Positions 54,407 to 61,896 of a stretch of DNA of 64,000 nucleotides are shown piece after piece. Under the pieces are notes generated by a model. It worked only from the letters and a program-made list of their open reading frames with translations, was not told where the DNA came from and searched no databases. Position numbers and translations under genes: made by a program. Origin of the DNA: an uncultured Porphyromonadaceae bacterium (GTDB lineage Bacteria > Bacteroidota > Bacteroidia > Bacteroidales > Coprobacteraceae); NCBI GenBank assembly GCA_900545915.1, contig URAV01000006.1:1-64000 (forward strand), given 5' to 3'. Position 1 is the stretch's first letter. Every line of letters starts with the position of its first letter.

Positions 54407-55765
54407 TTAAAGAGTTATTTCTTTGCCTTGATAGAATCTTAATAACTGAGCATTTAGAATAGCCATATATTTGGCTTGTAACATTTCTTGCTGTGCTGAA
54501 AGAAAATTATTTTTTTCAGTGAGTAATTCTACCGTATTCTTCATTCCTAAATTGAATTGTTCTTGTGCCAGATTATAACTGGTTTTTGATGCTTTTACTT
54601 GTTCTATGGCGGCTGCATATTGGGCTTGAGATGAAGTTGCGTCCAAATAAATATCTTCTATTATTTTTTGAAGTTCTTTTTGGGCATTGAGATATTCCAA
54701 CTCAGCTTCAGAAATTTGCAGTTTAGCTTTTTCTACCGCCGATTTATTTTCTCTGTTACTGAAGATCGGTACGCTGAGAGTGAGCCCGATGCTTTCGTTC
54801 AGTTTATTTTTCATTTGTTGTCCGAAATTTGAGTCATTGCCTGAAATGTGACCTGTACCGACACTTGCTGACAAATCTAAAGTGGGATAGTATCCGGCTT
54901 TGGCATTTTTATGTTCCAGTTTGGCTATGTCGATTCCGAGTTTTCCGCTTTGTATGCTGGGAATAAAATTTAAAGCTGATTGGTAGACTTCCTCTTTTCC
55001 GGGTAATGGTGTCAAGACATCATGTGCTTCGAGAGTCGGAGTAGAAATACTCAGAGTTTCTGTCATATCCATTTCCAAAAGTTGTTTTAACGTCTGTATG
55101 TTACTTTCCAGAGTCGTTTGTGAAAGTACGAGTTGGTATTTATCCGAGCTGTATTGTGATTCTAATTGGGCATAGTCGCTTTGAGAAATAGAACCGGCTT
55201 CCAACAGAGCTTTTCCTCGTTCACATTGTAGTTTTGAAAGAGCTACGGTTTCTTCGTTGATTTTTACAGATTCTTGTGCGTATAATATTTGTAAAAAACT
55301 TTCGGTAATAGAAGTCTCGATATTGTCGATTTCTTCTTCTACCGAGTATTGTTGTACTTGTTCTTGTAGTTTGGAAGATTTGATGTTGTTTCGCAATTTT
55401 CCCCCGTTATATAAAGTCATCGATGATCGAAGAGAATAGTTTCCGGTGTATGAGTTTTTACTGCTGCCCTTACTGCCGGTAACTACGTAATTGTCTAAAC
55501 TGTTACCTTCGGGAAAGGGGGTATTTATATACTGTTGAGTTGACCCGAATGAGAGAGACGGGAACAATTTGGCTCGGGCAGATTTACTATCTACCTGGCT
55601 GCTTTCCAATGCAATTTTACTTTTTTTGAGTTGAATGTTTTGTGTCAGTGCATAGTCTATGCAGTTTTTTAAAGTCCACTCTTGAGGTTTTTCTTGAGCA
55701 GATAATAACCGTAGTCCTCCTGTACAGAAACAAAACACGAAAATTCCGATACGATAATAATTCAT
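54407..55765 (-). CDS. TolC-family outer-membrane efflux protein
   Basis: 452 aa with a signal peptide (GIFVFCFCTGGLRLLSAQ). Two OEP repeats of long coiled-coil helices with short strands are visible (SQVDSKSARAKLFPSLSFGS; EHKNAKAGYYPTLDLSASVG), the pattern of TolC trimer subunits. It is the first gene of the operon tolC-like, macA-like, ATPase, permease, lytS-type, lytTR, with gaps of 12-38 nt except the final 4-nt overlap. Confidence 0.94.
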   Translation of the reverse strand: MNYYRIGIFVFCFCTGGLRLLSAQEKPQEWTLKNCIDYALTQNIQLKKSKIALESSQVDSKSARAKLFPSLSFGSTQQYINTPFPEGNSLDNYVVTGSKGSSKNSYTGNYSLRSSMTLYNGGKLRNNIKSSKLQEQVQQYSVEEEIDNIETSITESFLQILYAQESVKINEETVALSKLQCERGKALLEAGSISQSDYAQLESQYSSDKYQLVLSQTTLESNIQTLKQLLEMDMTETLSISTPTLEAHDVLTPLPGKEEVYQSALNFIPSIQSGKLGIDIAKLEHKNAKAGYYPTLDLSASVGTGHISGNDSNFGQQMKNKLNESIGLTLSVPIFSNRENKSAVEKAKLQISEAELEYLNAQKELQKIIEDIYLDATSSQAQYAAAIEQVKASKTSYNLAQEQFNLGMKNTVELLTEKNNFLSAQQEMLQAKYMAILNAQLLRFYQGKEITL

Positions 55766-55788
55766 AAGTCTTTCTTTTTGTGTTTATA

Positions 55789-55820
55789 CAAAGTTAAATA
55801 TGGCTGTTTTCTCAGCCAAT
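55789..55820 (-). promoter_or_regulatory. Promoter of the efflux operon with a dyad in its spacer
   Basis: The minus strand has a TAACTTTG -7 box (55789-55796), a 20-base spacer, and ATTG (55817-55820) at the -33 position. The dyad TGGCTG (55801-55806) / CAGCCA (55813-55818) falls inside the spacer and touches the -33 region, a position well suited to an operator. Confidence 0.5.
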
Positions 55821-55961
55821 CGAAATATAAAAAGAGTAGCTTTTCACCGACAGATCTTCTTTTTTTACAGATAAAACAAAAAATTGAAGTAAATAGGTTT
55901 AACTTTATCGATAAATAGGCATCCAATAGATAGAATTAATTAAAAATTTAGACTTTGTTTT

Positions 55962-56513
55962 ATGGTTGGAGATACGGAGCAGGATATAATAATGAAGTTG
56001 CGTGACCCGAAAATGCGTAATACAGGGTTTGAACAACTGGTTGTGATGTATCGTGAGTCTCTGTATTGGCATATACGACGTTTGGTCGTATCGAATGAGG
56101 ATGCGGAAGATATTTTGCAGGAATCGTTGATAAAGGCTTATCGGTCTTTGGATGAATTTAGAGGAGAAAGCCGTTTATTTACTTGGCTTTATCGGATTGC
56201 GACAAATGAAAGTTTGCAATTTTTACGGCGTAAAAAGTTATCCTTTACACCATATGAAGAGGTTAGTGACATGTTGATACAAACGCTTTATACCGAAAAT
56301 AATGCAGATGCGGATGAATTGTTATTGAGATTTCAAGAGGCGATTTTGCGTTTGCCTGAAAAGCAGCGGATTGTATTTAATTTGAGATATTATGATGAAT
56401 TGAGCTATGAGGAGATAAGTCGTATTACAGGGCAATCGGTGGCAACATTGAAAACCGGTTACCATTATGCTGTGGAAAAGGTAAAAAAATATATGGTAAA
56501 TAATCAGATATGA
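55962..56513 (+). CDS. ECF-type RNA polymerase sigma factor
   Basis: 183 aa. Region 2 is clear (EDILQESLIKAYRSLDEFRG and TWLYRIATNESLQFLRRKK), then a variable linker, then region 4 with a helix-turn-helix (LPEKQRIVFNLRYYDELSYE followed by EISRITGQSVATLKTGYH). It redirects RNA polymerase to a specialised regulon. The next gene overlaps it by 4 bases and encodes a likely membrane-bound anti-sigma factor. It is divergent from the efflux operon. Confidence 0.95.
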   Translation: MVGDTEQDIIMKLRDPKMRNTGFEQLVVMYRESLYWHIRRLVVSNEDAEDILQESLIKAYRSLDEFRGESRLFTWLYRIATNESLQFLRRKKLSFTPYEEVSDMLIQTLYTENNADADELLLRFQEAILRLPEKQRIVFNLRYYDELSYEEISRITGQSVATLKTGYHYAVEKVKKYMVNNQI

Positions 56514-57019
56514 AAGATAAAGATTTTGATTTTGATCAGGTCGGCAAGCGTTTACCTTATCGGGTAGATGAGGAGGTTTTGCAGAGAGTTACCCGTAATG
56601 TGCTTGAGACTTGTAAACAAGAAAAATTTTCTCGAAAGTCAGGTTTTCGTAGGAACTATTTCTTTTACATGTTGGGGAGTGTTGCTGCAATTTTGTTATT
56701 GGTGGTTTACATAGGAGCCGGACATAAGAAAGAAGTTTCGGATCAATTGAGGATAGCAGAGATTTCGGCCGACGATTCGTTGAAAGAATTTTATCCCGTT
56801 TCAGATCAATATGTCGGGAATGTTTTTAATGAAGTTTTTCAAAGAGACTCAAGTTTGGAATTTATGCTATGGGAAGAAACTTTAGCGGAAAATTTTAAAT
56901 ATTCACAAACAGAAAAGGATCTGCCGATGGATGAGTTGATCGATAAGCTAAGTGATGAAGATCTGATGTTTCTTACGGAAATTACAGGTGGAACGGTTGT
57001 AGATCAGTGGTATAATTAA
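56510..57019 (+). CDS. Single-pass membrane protein, probable anti-sigma factor
   Basis: 169 aa. A charged N-terminal cytoplasmic segment of about 50 residues (KRLPYRVDEEVLQRVTRNVL) precedes one membrane helix (YFFYMLGSVAAILLLVVYIG), followed by an acidic periplasmic part of about 95 residues. No HxxxCxxC zinc motif is present, so it is not a ZAS-type anti-sigma. The assignment rests on topology and on the 4-base overlap with the ECF sigma gene. Confidence 0.7.
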   Translation: MKDKDFDFDQVGKRLPYRVDEEVLQRVTRNVLETCKQEKFSRKSGFRRNYFFYMLGSVAAILLLVVYIGAGHKKEVSDQLRIAEISADDSLKEFYPVSDQYVGNVFNEVFQRDSSLEFMLWEETLAENFKYSQTEKDLPMDELIDKLSDEDLMFLTEITGGTVVDQWYN

Positions 57020-57040
57020 TTTATTAGTTTAAGATTAAAT

Positions 57041-57508
57041 ATGGTAGTTATGAATAGAGTATTGATGTTGATGTTTTTGTGTGTGCCTGTCGTGTTATGG
57101 GCGCAGAGACCTCCTATTCAGGAAAAGCAAAAAGAGTTACAAGAGCGGATGGTTGAAGTTTCTTTATCGGAAATACAAGAGCGTCTGAATCTTACGGAAA
57201 TGCAGATATCGCAGCTTCGTCCCGTATATAAACAGTATCAAAAAAAGGTTGCCCGTTTGAACATGCTGAATCATAAATTGTTTAATCGGATGAACGCTGA
57301 TACATTGTCTGACGAGAAGGCTCAGACAGTTCTTAGGGAATATCTTGACAGAGAACATAAATTGTATGTTTTGAATAAACAATATATGGATAACTTGTTA
57401 GAAATATTGTCTCCTCAGCAAGTTATAAAATTGTATCAATTCGATTCGGATATTAAAAGGAAAATAAGAATGGAATATTTACGTCGGACAGGAAAACCGA
57501 AAAGGTAA
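57041..57508 (+). CDS. Spy/CpxP-like periplasmic protein
   Basis: 155 aa. The signal peptide (RVLMLMFLCVPVVLWAQ) leaves a small, highly charged all-helical mature protein. The LNLTEMQISQLRPVYKQYQKK segment and the later EILSPQQVIKLYQF resemble the paired LTxxQ motifs of Spy/CpxP chaperones. It lies 21 bases behind the anti-sigma candidate and probably belongs to the same operon, giving an envelope-stress output or feedback component. Start could be Met1 (57041) or Met4 (57050). Confidence 0.7.
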   Translation: MVVMNRVLMLMFLCVPVVLWAQRPPIQEKQKELQERMVEVSLSEIQERLNLTEMQISQLRPVYKQYQKKVARLNMLNHKLFNRMNADTLSDEKAQTVLREYLDREHKLYVLNKQYMDNLLEILSPQQVIKLYQFDSDIKRKIRMEYLRRTGKPKR

Positions 57509-57549
57509 ATATATTAATTAAATTCCAGAGAAGAAAAGTGGTGTGACGA

Positions 57550-57578
57550 AATGAAGCCCGGAAATTCCGGGCTTCATT
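57550..57578. terminator. Bidirectional terminator between the Spy-like and AspT-like genes
   Basis: AATGAAGCCCGG (57550-57561) pairs exactly with CCGGGCTTCATT (57567-57578) over a 5-nt loop. A TTTT tract follows on the plus strand. Genes converge on it from both sides. Confidence 0.87.
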
Positions 57579-57585
57579 TTTATGT

Positions 57586-59268
57586 TTAGCAAAATAATAA
57601 AATCAATAGTTGGGCGGTAAGTACCCGCAAAAACATCGTTAGAGGATATACCGTTGAATAAGCGACTGCCGGAGCGTCTGTCGAGGTAGTCTTATTTGCA
57701 TAAGCCAATGCAGGCGGATCGGTATTGCTTCCTGCGATTAGTCCGATAAGGGTAAAGTAGTTGATTTTGTAATACCCGCGAGCGATAGAACCTATAATCA
57801 AAAGCGGTATGATTGTTATTAAGAATCCCCACAATACCCAAAGTAATCCGTCTCCACTGAATACGGTTTCTGCAAATGTTCCTCCTGCCGTAATTCCGAC
57901 ACTTGCCAAGAATAGGCATATTCCTATTTCTCGAAGCATTAAACTGGCACTGGTAGAAGTATAAGTCACCAATTTCATTTTATATCCGAAACGCCCTATT
58001 AATATAGCAACTACTAAAGGTCCTCCCGCCAACCCTAATTTCATGGATGACGACATTCCCGGAATCGCTAATGGGATACTTCCTAAAATGATACCTAAGA
58101 ATATTCCGACAAAAAGAGTAATCATATTCGGTTCGTTAAGACGTTTCATCGAGTTTCCGAGTCTTTCTGCCAGGCGGTTTATATCTTCCAGCTTTCCTAC
58201 AACGGTCAGACGGTCTCCGATTTGCAAAGTCAGGTTTGGGTTAGCAAGCAGATCGACACCGGCACGGTTGACACGGGTGGCATTTAATCGGTATCCCATC
58301 GGTAACCGAAGAGATCCTATCGTTCGTCCGTTAAATTCCGATTTTGTCACGAGTATGCGGCGCGATACTACGGGAGCATGGATGGCTTCCCAGTCCATTT
58401 CTACTGTACTGCCGATGAAAGCTTTCAATGCTTCTTCGTCTTGAATCGACAATACGACCAACAGTAAGTCCCCTTGTTCTATGATAGTTGAAGATTGAGG
58501 AATGATAACTTCATTATTATTCTTTTTTATTCGAGAAATAACAAAGTTCCGGTCGATGAGTTTCATTAGTTCATCTAAAGGTTTCCCGAAAATCAGTTGG
58601 TTTTCTACTTTGTAGGTAACCAAGTGCGGTTTAAGTACGCTGGCTGCGGTTTCTTCTTCTATTTGACGGCTTTCTTTATCCAATTTTACTTTAAATATAG
58701 CTCGTATGATAAGCATCGAAAGGATAATACCTAATACTCCCAAAGGATAAGCGGCAGCATAGCCTGAAGCGATTTCAGGTACAACATCGAGTTTTCCATC
58801 GAAATGCAGTTGGGCTAAAGTTTGCTGGGCTGCTCCTAATCCCGGAGTATTTGTTACAGCTCCGGATAAAATACCGACCATTATAGGCATTTCGACTCGA
58901 CCGTTAGCTAAAAAGTAAATAGTACAAGCTACGGCGACATTTAGCAATACGATTCCCGTTGCGAGTAAGTTTAGGGTCATTCCGCCTTTTTTAAAGGAAG
59001 AAAAGAATCCCGGGCCTACCTGCAACCCGATAGAATAAACAAAAAGGATAAGTCCGAACTCTTGCATAAAATGCATGATATTGGCTTCTCCCACAAATCC
59101 GAAATGTCCGGCCAATAACCCTACAAAAAGCACGAATGTCACTCCTAAGGATATGCCGAAGATTTTCATTTTCCCTAAATATACTCCCGCAGCGATTACA
59201 AAGGCATATAATAATACCGTATGTGCGACCGATGAAGAAGTAAATAGCAGATTCTCAATCCAAGTCAT
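57586..59268 (-). CDS. AspT/YidE-family putative transporter with two RCK_C domains
   Basis: 560 aa. Five or so membrane segments (about 15-195) form the first AspT/YidE/YbjL repeat (LILFVYSIGLQVGPGFF; GAVTNTPGLGAAQQTL). Two TrkA-C (RCK_C) regulatory domains follow (about 217-285 and 301-372), then a second membrane repeat (LGLAGGPLVVAILIGRFG; GLIAGSNTDPPALAYA). The family includes the aspartate:alanine antiporter AspT; most members have no known substrate. The mRNA probably has a long leader that contains repeat copy E. Confidence 0.9.
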   Translation of the reverse strand: MTWIENLLFTSSSVAHTVLLYAFVIAAGVYLGKMKIFGISLGVTFVLFVGLLAGHFGFVGEANIMHFMQEFGLILFVYSIGLQVGPGFFSSFKKGGMTLNLLATGIVLLNVAVACTIYFLANGRVEMPIMVGILSGAVTNTPGLGAAQQTLAQLHFDGKLDVVPEIASGYAAAYPLGVLGIILSMLIIRAIFKVKLDKESRQIEEETAASVLKPHLVTYKVENQLIFGKPLDELMKLIDRNFVISRIKKNNNEVIIPQSSTIIEQGDLLLVVLSIQDEEALKAFIGSTVEMDWEAIHAPVVSRRILVTKSEFNGRTIGSLRLPMGYRLNATRVNRAGVDLLANPNLTLQIGDRLTVVGKLEDINRLAERLGNSMKRLNEPNMITLFVGIFLGIILGSIPLAIPGMSSSMKLGLAGGPLVVAILIGRFGYKMKLVTYTSTSASLMLREIGICLFLASVGITAGGTFAETVFSGDGLLWVLWGFLITIIPLLIIGSIARGYYKINYFTLIGLIAGSNTDPPALAYANKTTSTDAPAVAYSTVYPLTMFLRVLTAQLLILLFC

Positions 59269-59338
59269 GGTTAATATAAAGTGTATAAATTAAATATGTA
59301 AAAGTTCAAAAATTGTTTTTTATATAGTTTCGTATCTT

Positions 59339-59507
59339 AGAACCTATTCAAAATTTCCGATAAAAATTTATATCCGAACTTTTTAAGTCTCTTTTCGGTT
59401 TGTTTCTCTATTCTTGCGTATCGTCTTCGCTATCGCTCCTTATCGAAATAGAAAAACAACTTTAAAGCAATTCTCAAAAAATGTTTATACAAATTTAAAC
59501 AAGCTCT
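59339..59507. repeat. Intergenic inverted-end repeat, copy E
   Basis: AGAACCTATTCAAAATTTCC on the left and AAATTTAAACAAGCTCT on the right bound 169 bp, the same length class as copies C and D. The interior is diverged. It falls between the minus-strand promoter at 59578-59609 and the AspT-like start at 59268, hence in the transcribed leader. Confidence 0.65.
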
Positions 59508-59577
59508 TATTTTTGTCTTTATAAAGTGGAAAAATCACTTTCTCTAAAAATAAAATAATCCGTTACTTAAGAGGCTG

Positions 59578-59609
59578 CAAAGGTAAGGATATTTAATTAA
59601 TGCGGCAAA
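59578..59609 (-). promoter_or_regulatory. Full Bacteroidota-type promoter driving the AspT-like gene
   Basis: The minus strand has TTTG (59606-59609), a 20-base spacer, and TACCTTTG (59578-59585): a complete match to the -33/-7 consensus. Transcription would start near 59570, about 300 nt before the ATG. Confidence 0.65.
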
Positions 59610-59733
59610 AAATAAACGATTTATTATCATTAAATTTGTTTTCGGTTTAGAACAGTGTATAGACGATACTCTAAAGAAAATTAATGTATTGTCGGAGATT
59701 CGAAATTACATCTTTTAGATTCGGAATTATTTG

Positions 59734-59741
59734 TATTTTTG
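59734..59741 (+). promoter_or_regulatory. -7 box of the metallophosphoesterase operon
   Basis: TATTTTTG fits TAnnTTTG, 31 bases before the ATG at 59773. The -33 region is only T-rich. Confidence 0.45.
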
Positions 59742-59772
59742 TAAAGCGATATGCTAACGTGTTATTCAAAAT

Positions 59773-60966
59773 ATGAGACTACAACTGATAGCTTTTTTTG
59801 CATTAGTTTGCATTAATTTTGCAATAGACTTCTATATTTATTTCCGGATCATACGGAAAATCTGTCGGTATATGTGGTTGCGTATATCTTATTGGGGCAT
59901 TAATTGTTTGTTATTGGCAGCATTTTTGTTTGCTTATGCTCTTATGAAAAATCATCAGGATGTCGATAACCGTATGTTATTTATATGGTTTATGTTCATC
60001 TACTTTTTGGTTTATGCCCCTAAGATTACTTACTTTTTGCTCTCTGTATGGGACTATGTACCCTGTCTGTTTAGAAAAAAGATGTTCCATATATTTAATT
60101 ATATAGGAGTTGTAGGAGCTTTGTTTGTTTTCGGATCTATGGCTTATGGGGCGTTTATCAATCGAGAGCGTTTGGTTATTCGAGAACTTTCCGTAGAATC
60201 ATCCCGATTGCCAGAAGGATTTGATAATTATAAGATCGTACAGATTTCCGATATCCATTTAGAAAGTTTTGGATCAGATACGGTATTCATATCCGAGATG
60301 GTCAGGAAAATCAATAAATTAGATCCCGATTTGATCGTTTTTACCGGTGATTTGGTTACATTGCGCAGTGCCGAATTAGAACCTTTCTTGCATGTGCTTT
60401 CCGGGTTGAAAGCAAAGAATGGGGTATATTCGATTCTCGGTAACCATGATTACGGGGATTATGTACCATGGAAAGATGCATCGGAAAAATTAGAAGATCG
60501 GAAACATCTCAGAATAAGAGAAAAAGAGATGGGGTGGCGAATGTTGAATAATGAGTCGGTGTATTTATATCGCGGTAATGATTCTGTGGCTCTGATCGGA
60601 GTTGAAAATTGGGGTGAACCTCCTTTCCCGAAATACGGAAATTTGAATGCTGCTTATCCGGATTTGAATGATGGATATTTTAAGATTTTATTGACCCATA
60701 ATCCGATGCATTGGGATGAAGAAGTTATATCAGGTACGAATATAGATTTGTCTCTTTCGGGACATACTCATGCCATGCAAATTAAGTTGCAACTGGGAAA
60801 TTGGCGTTATTCTCCGGCAGCGATGCGTTATCCTCGTTGGAGCGGACTTTATCGGGAGGGGAATCAATTTTTATATGTAAACGAAGGTATAGGTTGTGTG
60901 TTTATGCCGATGCGGGTAGGAGCAACGCCTGAGATAACAGTAATTCGACTTAAATGTATATCGTAA
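59773..60966 (+). CDS. Membrane-anchored metallophosphoesterase
   Basis: 397 aa. Four membrane helices span the first 130 residues, then a calcineurin-like phosphoesterase domain. Metal-site motifs are complete: ISDIHLE (Asp160, His162), TGDLV (Asp193), LGNHD (Asn224, His225), LLTHNP and LSGHTH. This layout resembles YkoQ/YaeI-like enzymes, some of which act on lipid pyrophosphates such as UDP-diacylglucosamine; the substrate here is unknown. It overlaps the next gene by 13 bases and heads a four-gene operon. Confidence 0.9.
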   Translation: MRLQLIAFFALVCINFAIDFYIYFRIIRKICRYMWLRISYWGINCLLLAAFLFAYALMKNHQDVDNRMLFIWFMFIYFLVYAPKITYFLLSVWDYVPCLFRKKMFHIFNYIGVVGALFVFGSMAYGAFINRERLVIRELSVESSRLPEGFDNYKIVQISDIHLESFGSDTVFISEMVRKINKLDPDLIVFTGDLVTLRSAELEPFLHVLSGLKAKNGVYSILGNHDYGDYVPWKDASEKLEDRKHLRIREKEMGWRMLNNESVYLYRGNDSVALIGVENWGEPPFPKYGNLNAAYPDLNDGYFKILLTHNPMHWDEEVISGTNIDLSLSGHTHAMQIKLQLGNWRYSPAAMRYPRWSGLYREGNQFLYVNEGIGCVFMPMRVGATPEITVIRLKCIS

Positions 60967-61892
60967 AAGTTATAATTTGCGTTTTCTTTTTAATAACAGG
61001 TTTTTCTTGTAGAAAAGCACCGTCCGATTCGCCTGTAATTCGTATGGCTCTGTTGAAAGGTCCTTCGGCAATAGCATTTTCCGACTTGTTAGATTCGGTT
61101 TATTATATTCAAGGAAAACGGTTTGAAGCTGTTTTGTACGATAATCCGATGAAGGTGCAGGCATTAATGATACAAAAAAAAATAGATATAGCGGTTTTGC
61201 CGCTTTCTTCGGCTGTAAATTTGTACAATAAAAATACAGGTTATTCTCTTTTAGCCTGTCCGGTTTGGGGAAATTTATTTTGGGTCTCGTCCGATAATGG
61301 AGCTGATAGGTCGCCATTTCCTGTATTTTTATTTGGACAGGGTACAACTTCCGATGTATTGCTGAAATATTTGCAAAGTGTTTCTGCTTTACAAGATCTC
61401 TATCCCGATTATACCTATTCTACACCTCAAGATTTGTATAGAGCCTTGATGAGTCGTCAGATATCCAATGCTATATTGCCAGAACCATTTGTATCTTTGG
61501 CATTACAAAAAGATTCATCATTATTTGTCCGCTATGATTTGGCAAAAGAATTCAGCCCGAATGGTTTTGCACAAACGGCAGTGGTCGTTAGTTCAGGAAT
61601 AAAGCAAGATAAAAATTTATTGAATTCTGTCGATTCTTTATTGTCGGTTTCAGTGAGGAAGAGTACACCTGAAAATCCGGAAACAGAAAGTCGGCTGATA
61701 CGCTATAAAATATTACCCGGTAAAATTGATTTGGCAACAGTATATGATCGTTGTCGCATCGAATACAGGTCACGCTCTTCCGTCAGAATTTCAGTAGATA
61801 GTTTGCTGCATGTTATTTTCAAGTATTATCCGAAATCCATAGGAGGCAAGTTCCCGGACGATAGTTTCTATATATCCGATAATTCGATATAA
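60954..61892 (+). CDS. ABC transporter substrate-binding lipoprotein (NitT/TauT/ThiY-like)
   Basis: 312 aa. The signal peptide ends in a lipobox (FLITGFSC, Cys19), so it is lipid-anchored. The body is a two-lobe binding fold: VIRMALLKGPSAIAFSDLL, DIAVLPLSSAVNLYNK, then the second lobe with AILPEPFVSLALQ. This resembles SsuA/TauA/ThiY proteins that bind sulfonates, nitrate or pyrimidine precursors. Ligand not readable. It starts within the end of the phosphoesterase gene and lies 4 bases before the fused permease-ATPase. Confidence 0.82.
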   Translation: MYIVKVIICVFFLITGFSCRKAPSDSPVIRMALLKGPSAIAFSDLLDSVYYIQGKRFEAVLYDNPMKVQALMIQKKIDIAVLPLSSAVNLYNKNTGYSLLACPVWGNLFWVSSDNGADRSPFPVFLFGQGTTSDVLLKYLQSVSALQDLYPDYTYSTPQDLYRALMSRQISNAILPEPFVSLALQKDSSLFVRYDLAKEFSPNGFAQTAVVVSSGIKQDKNLLNSVDSLLSVSVRKSTPENPETESRLIRYKILPGKIDLATVYDRCRIEYRSRSSVRISVDSLLHVIFKYYPKSIGGKFPDDSFYISDNSI

Positions 61893-61896
61893 TTTT

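Larger units (their letters stand above)
59269..59772. other. Intergenic region between the AspT-like and phosphoesterase genes
   Basis: The 504-bp gap between divergent genes holds repeat copy E (59339-59507), a full minus-strand promoter (59578-59609) and a plus-strand -7 box (59734-59741). No small gene is supported by reading either strand. Confidence 0.6.
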
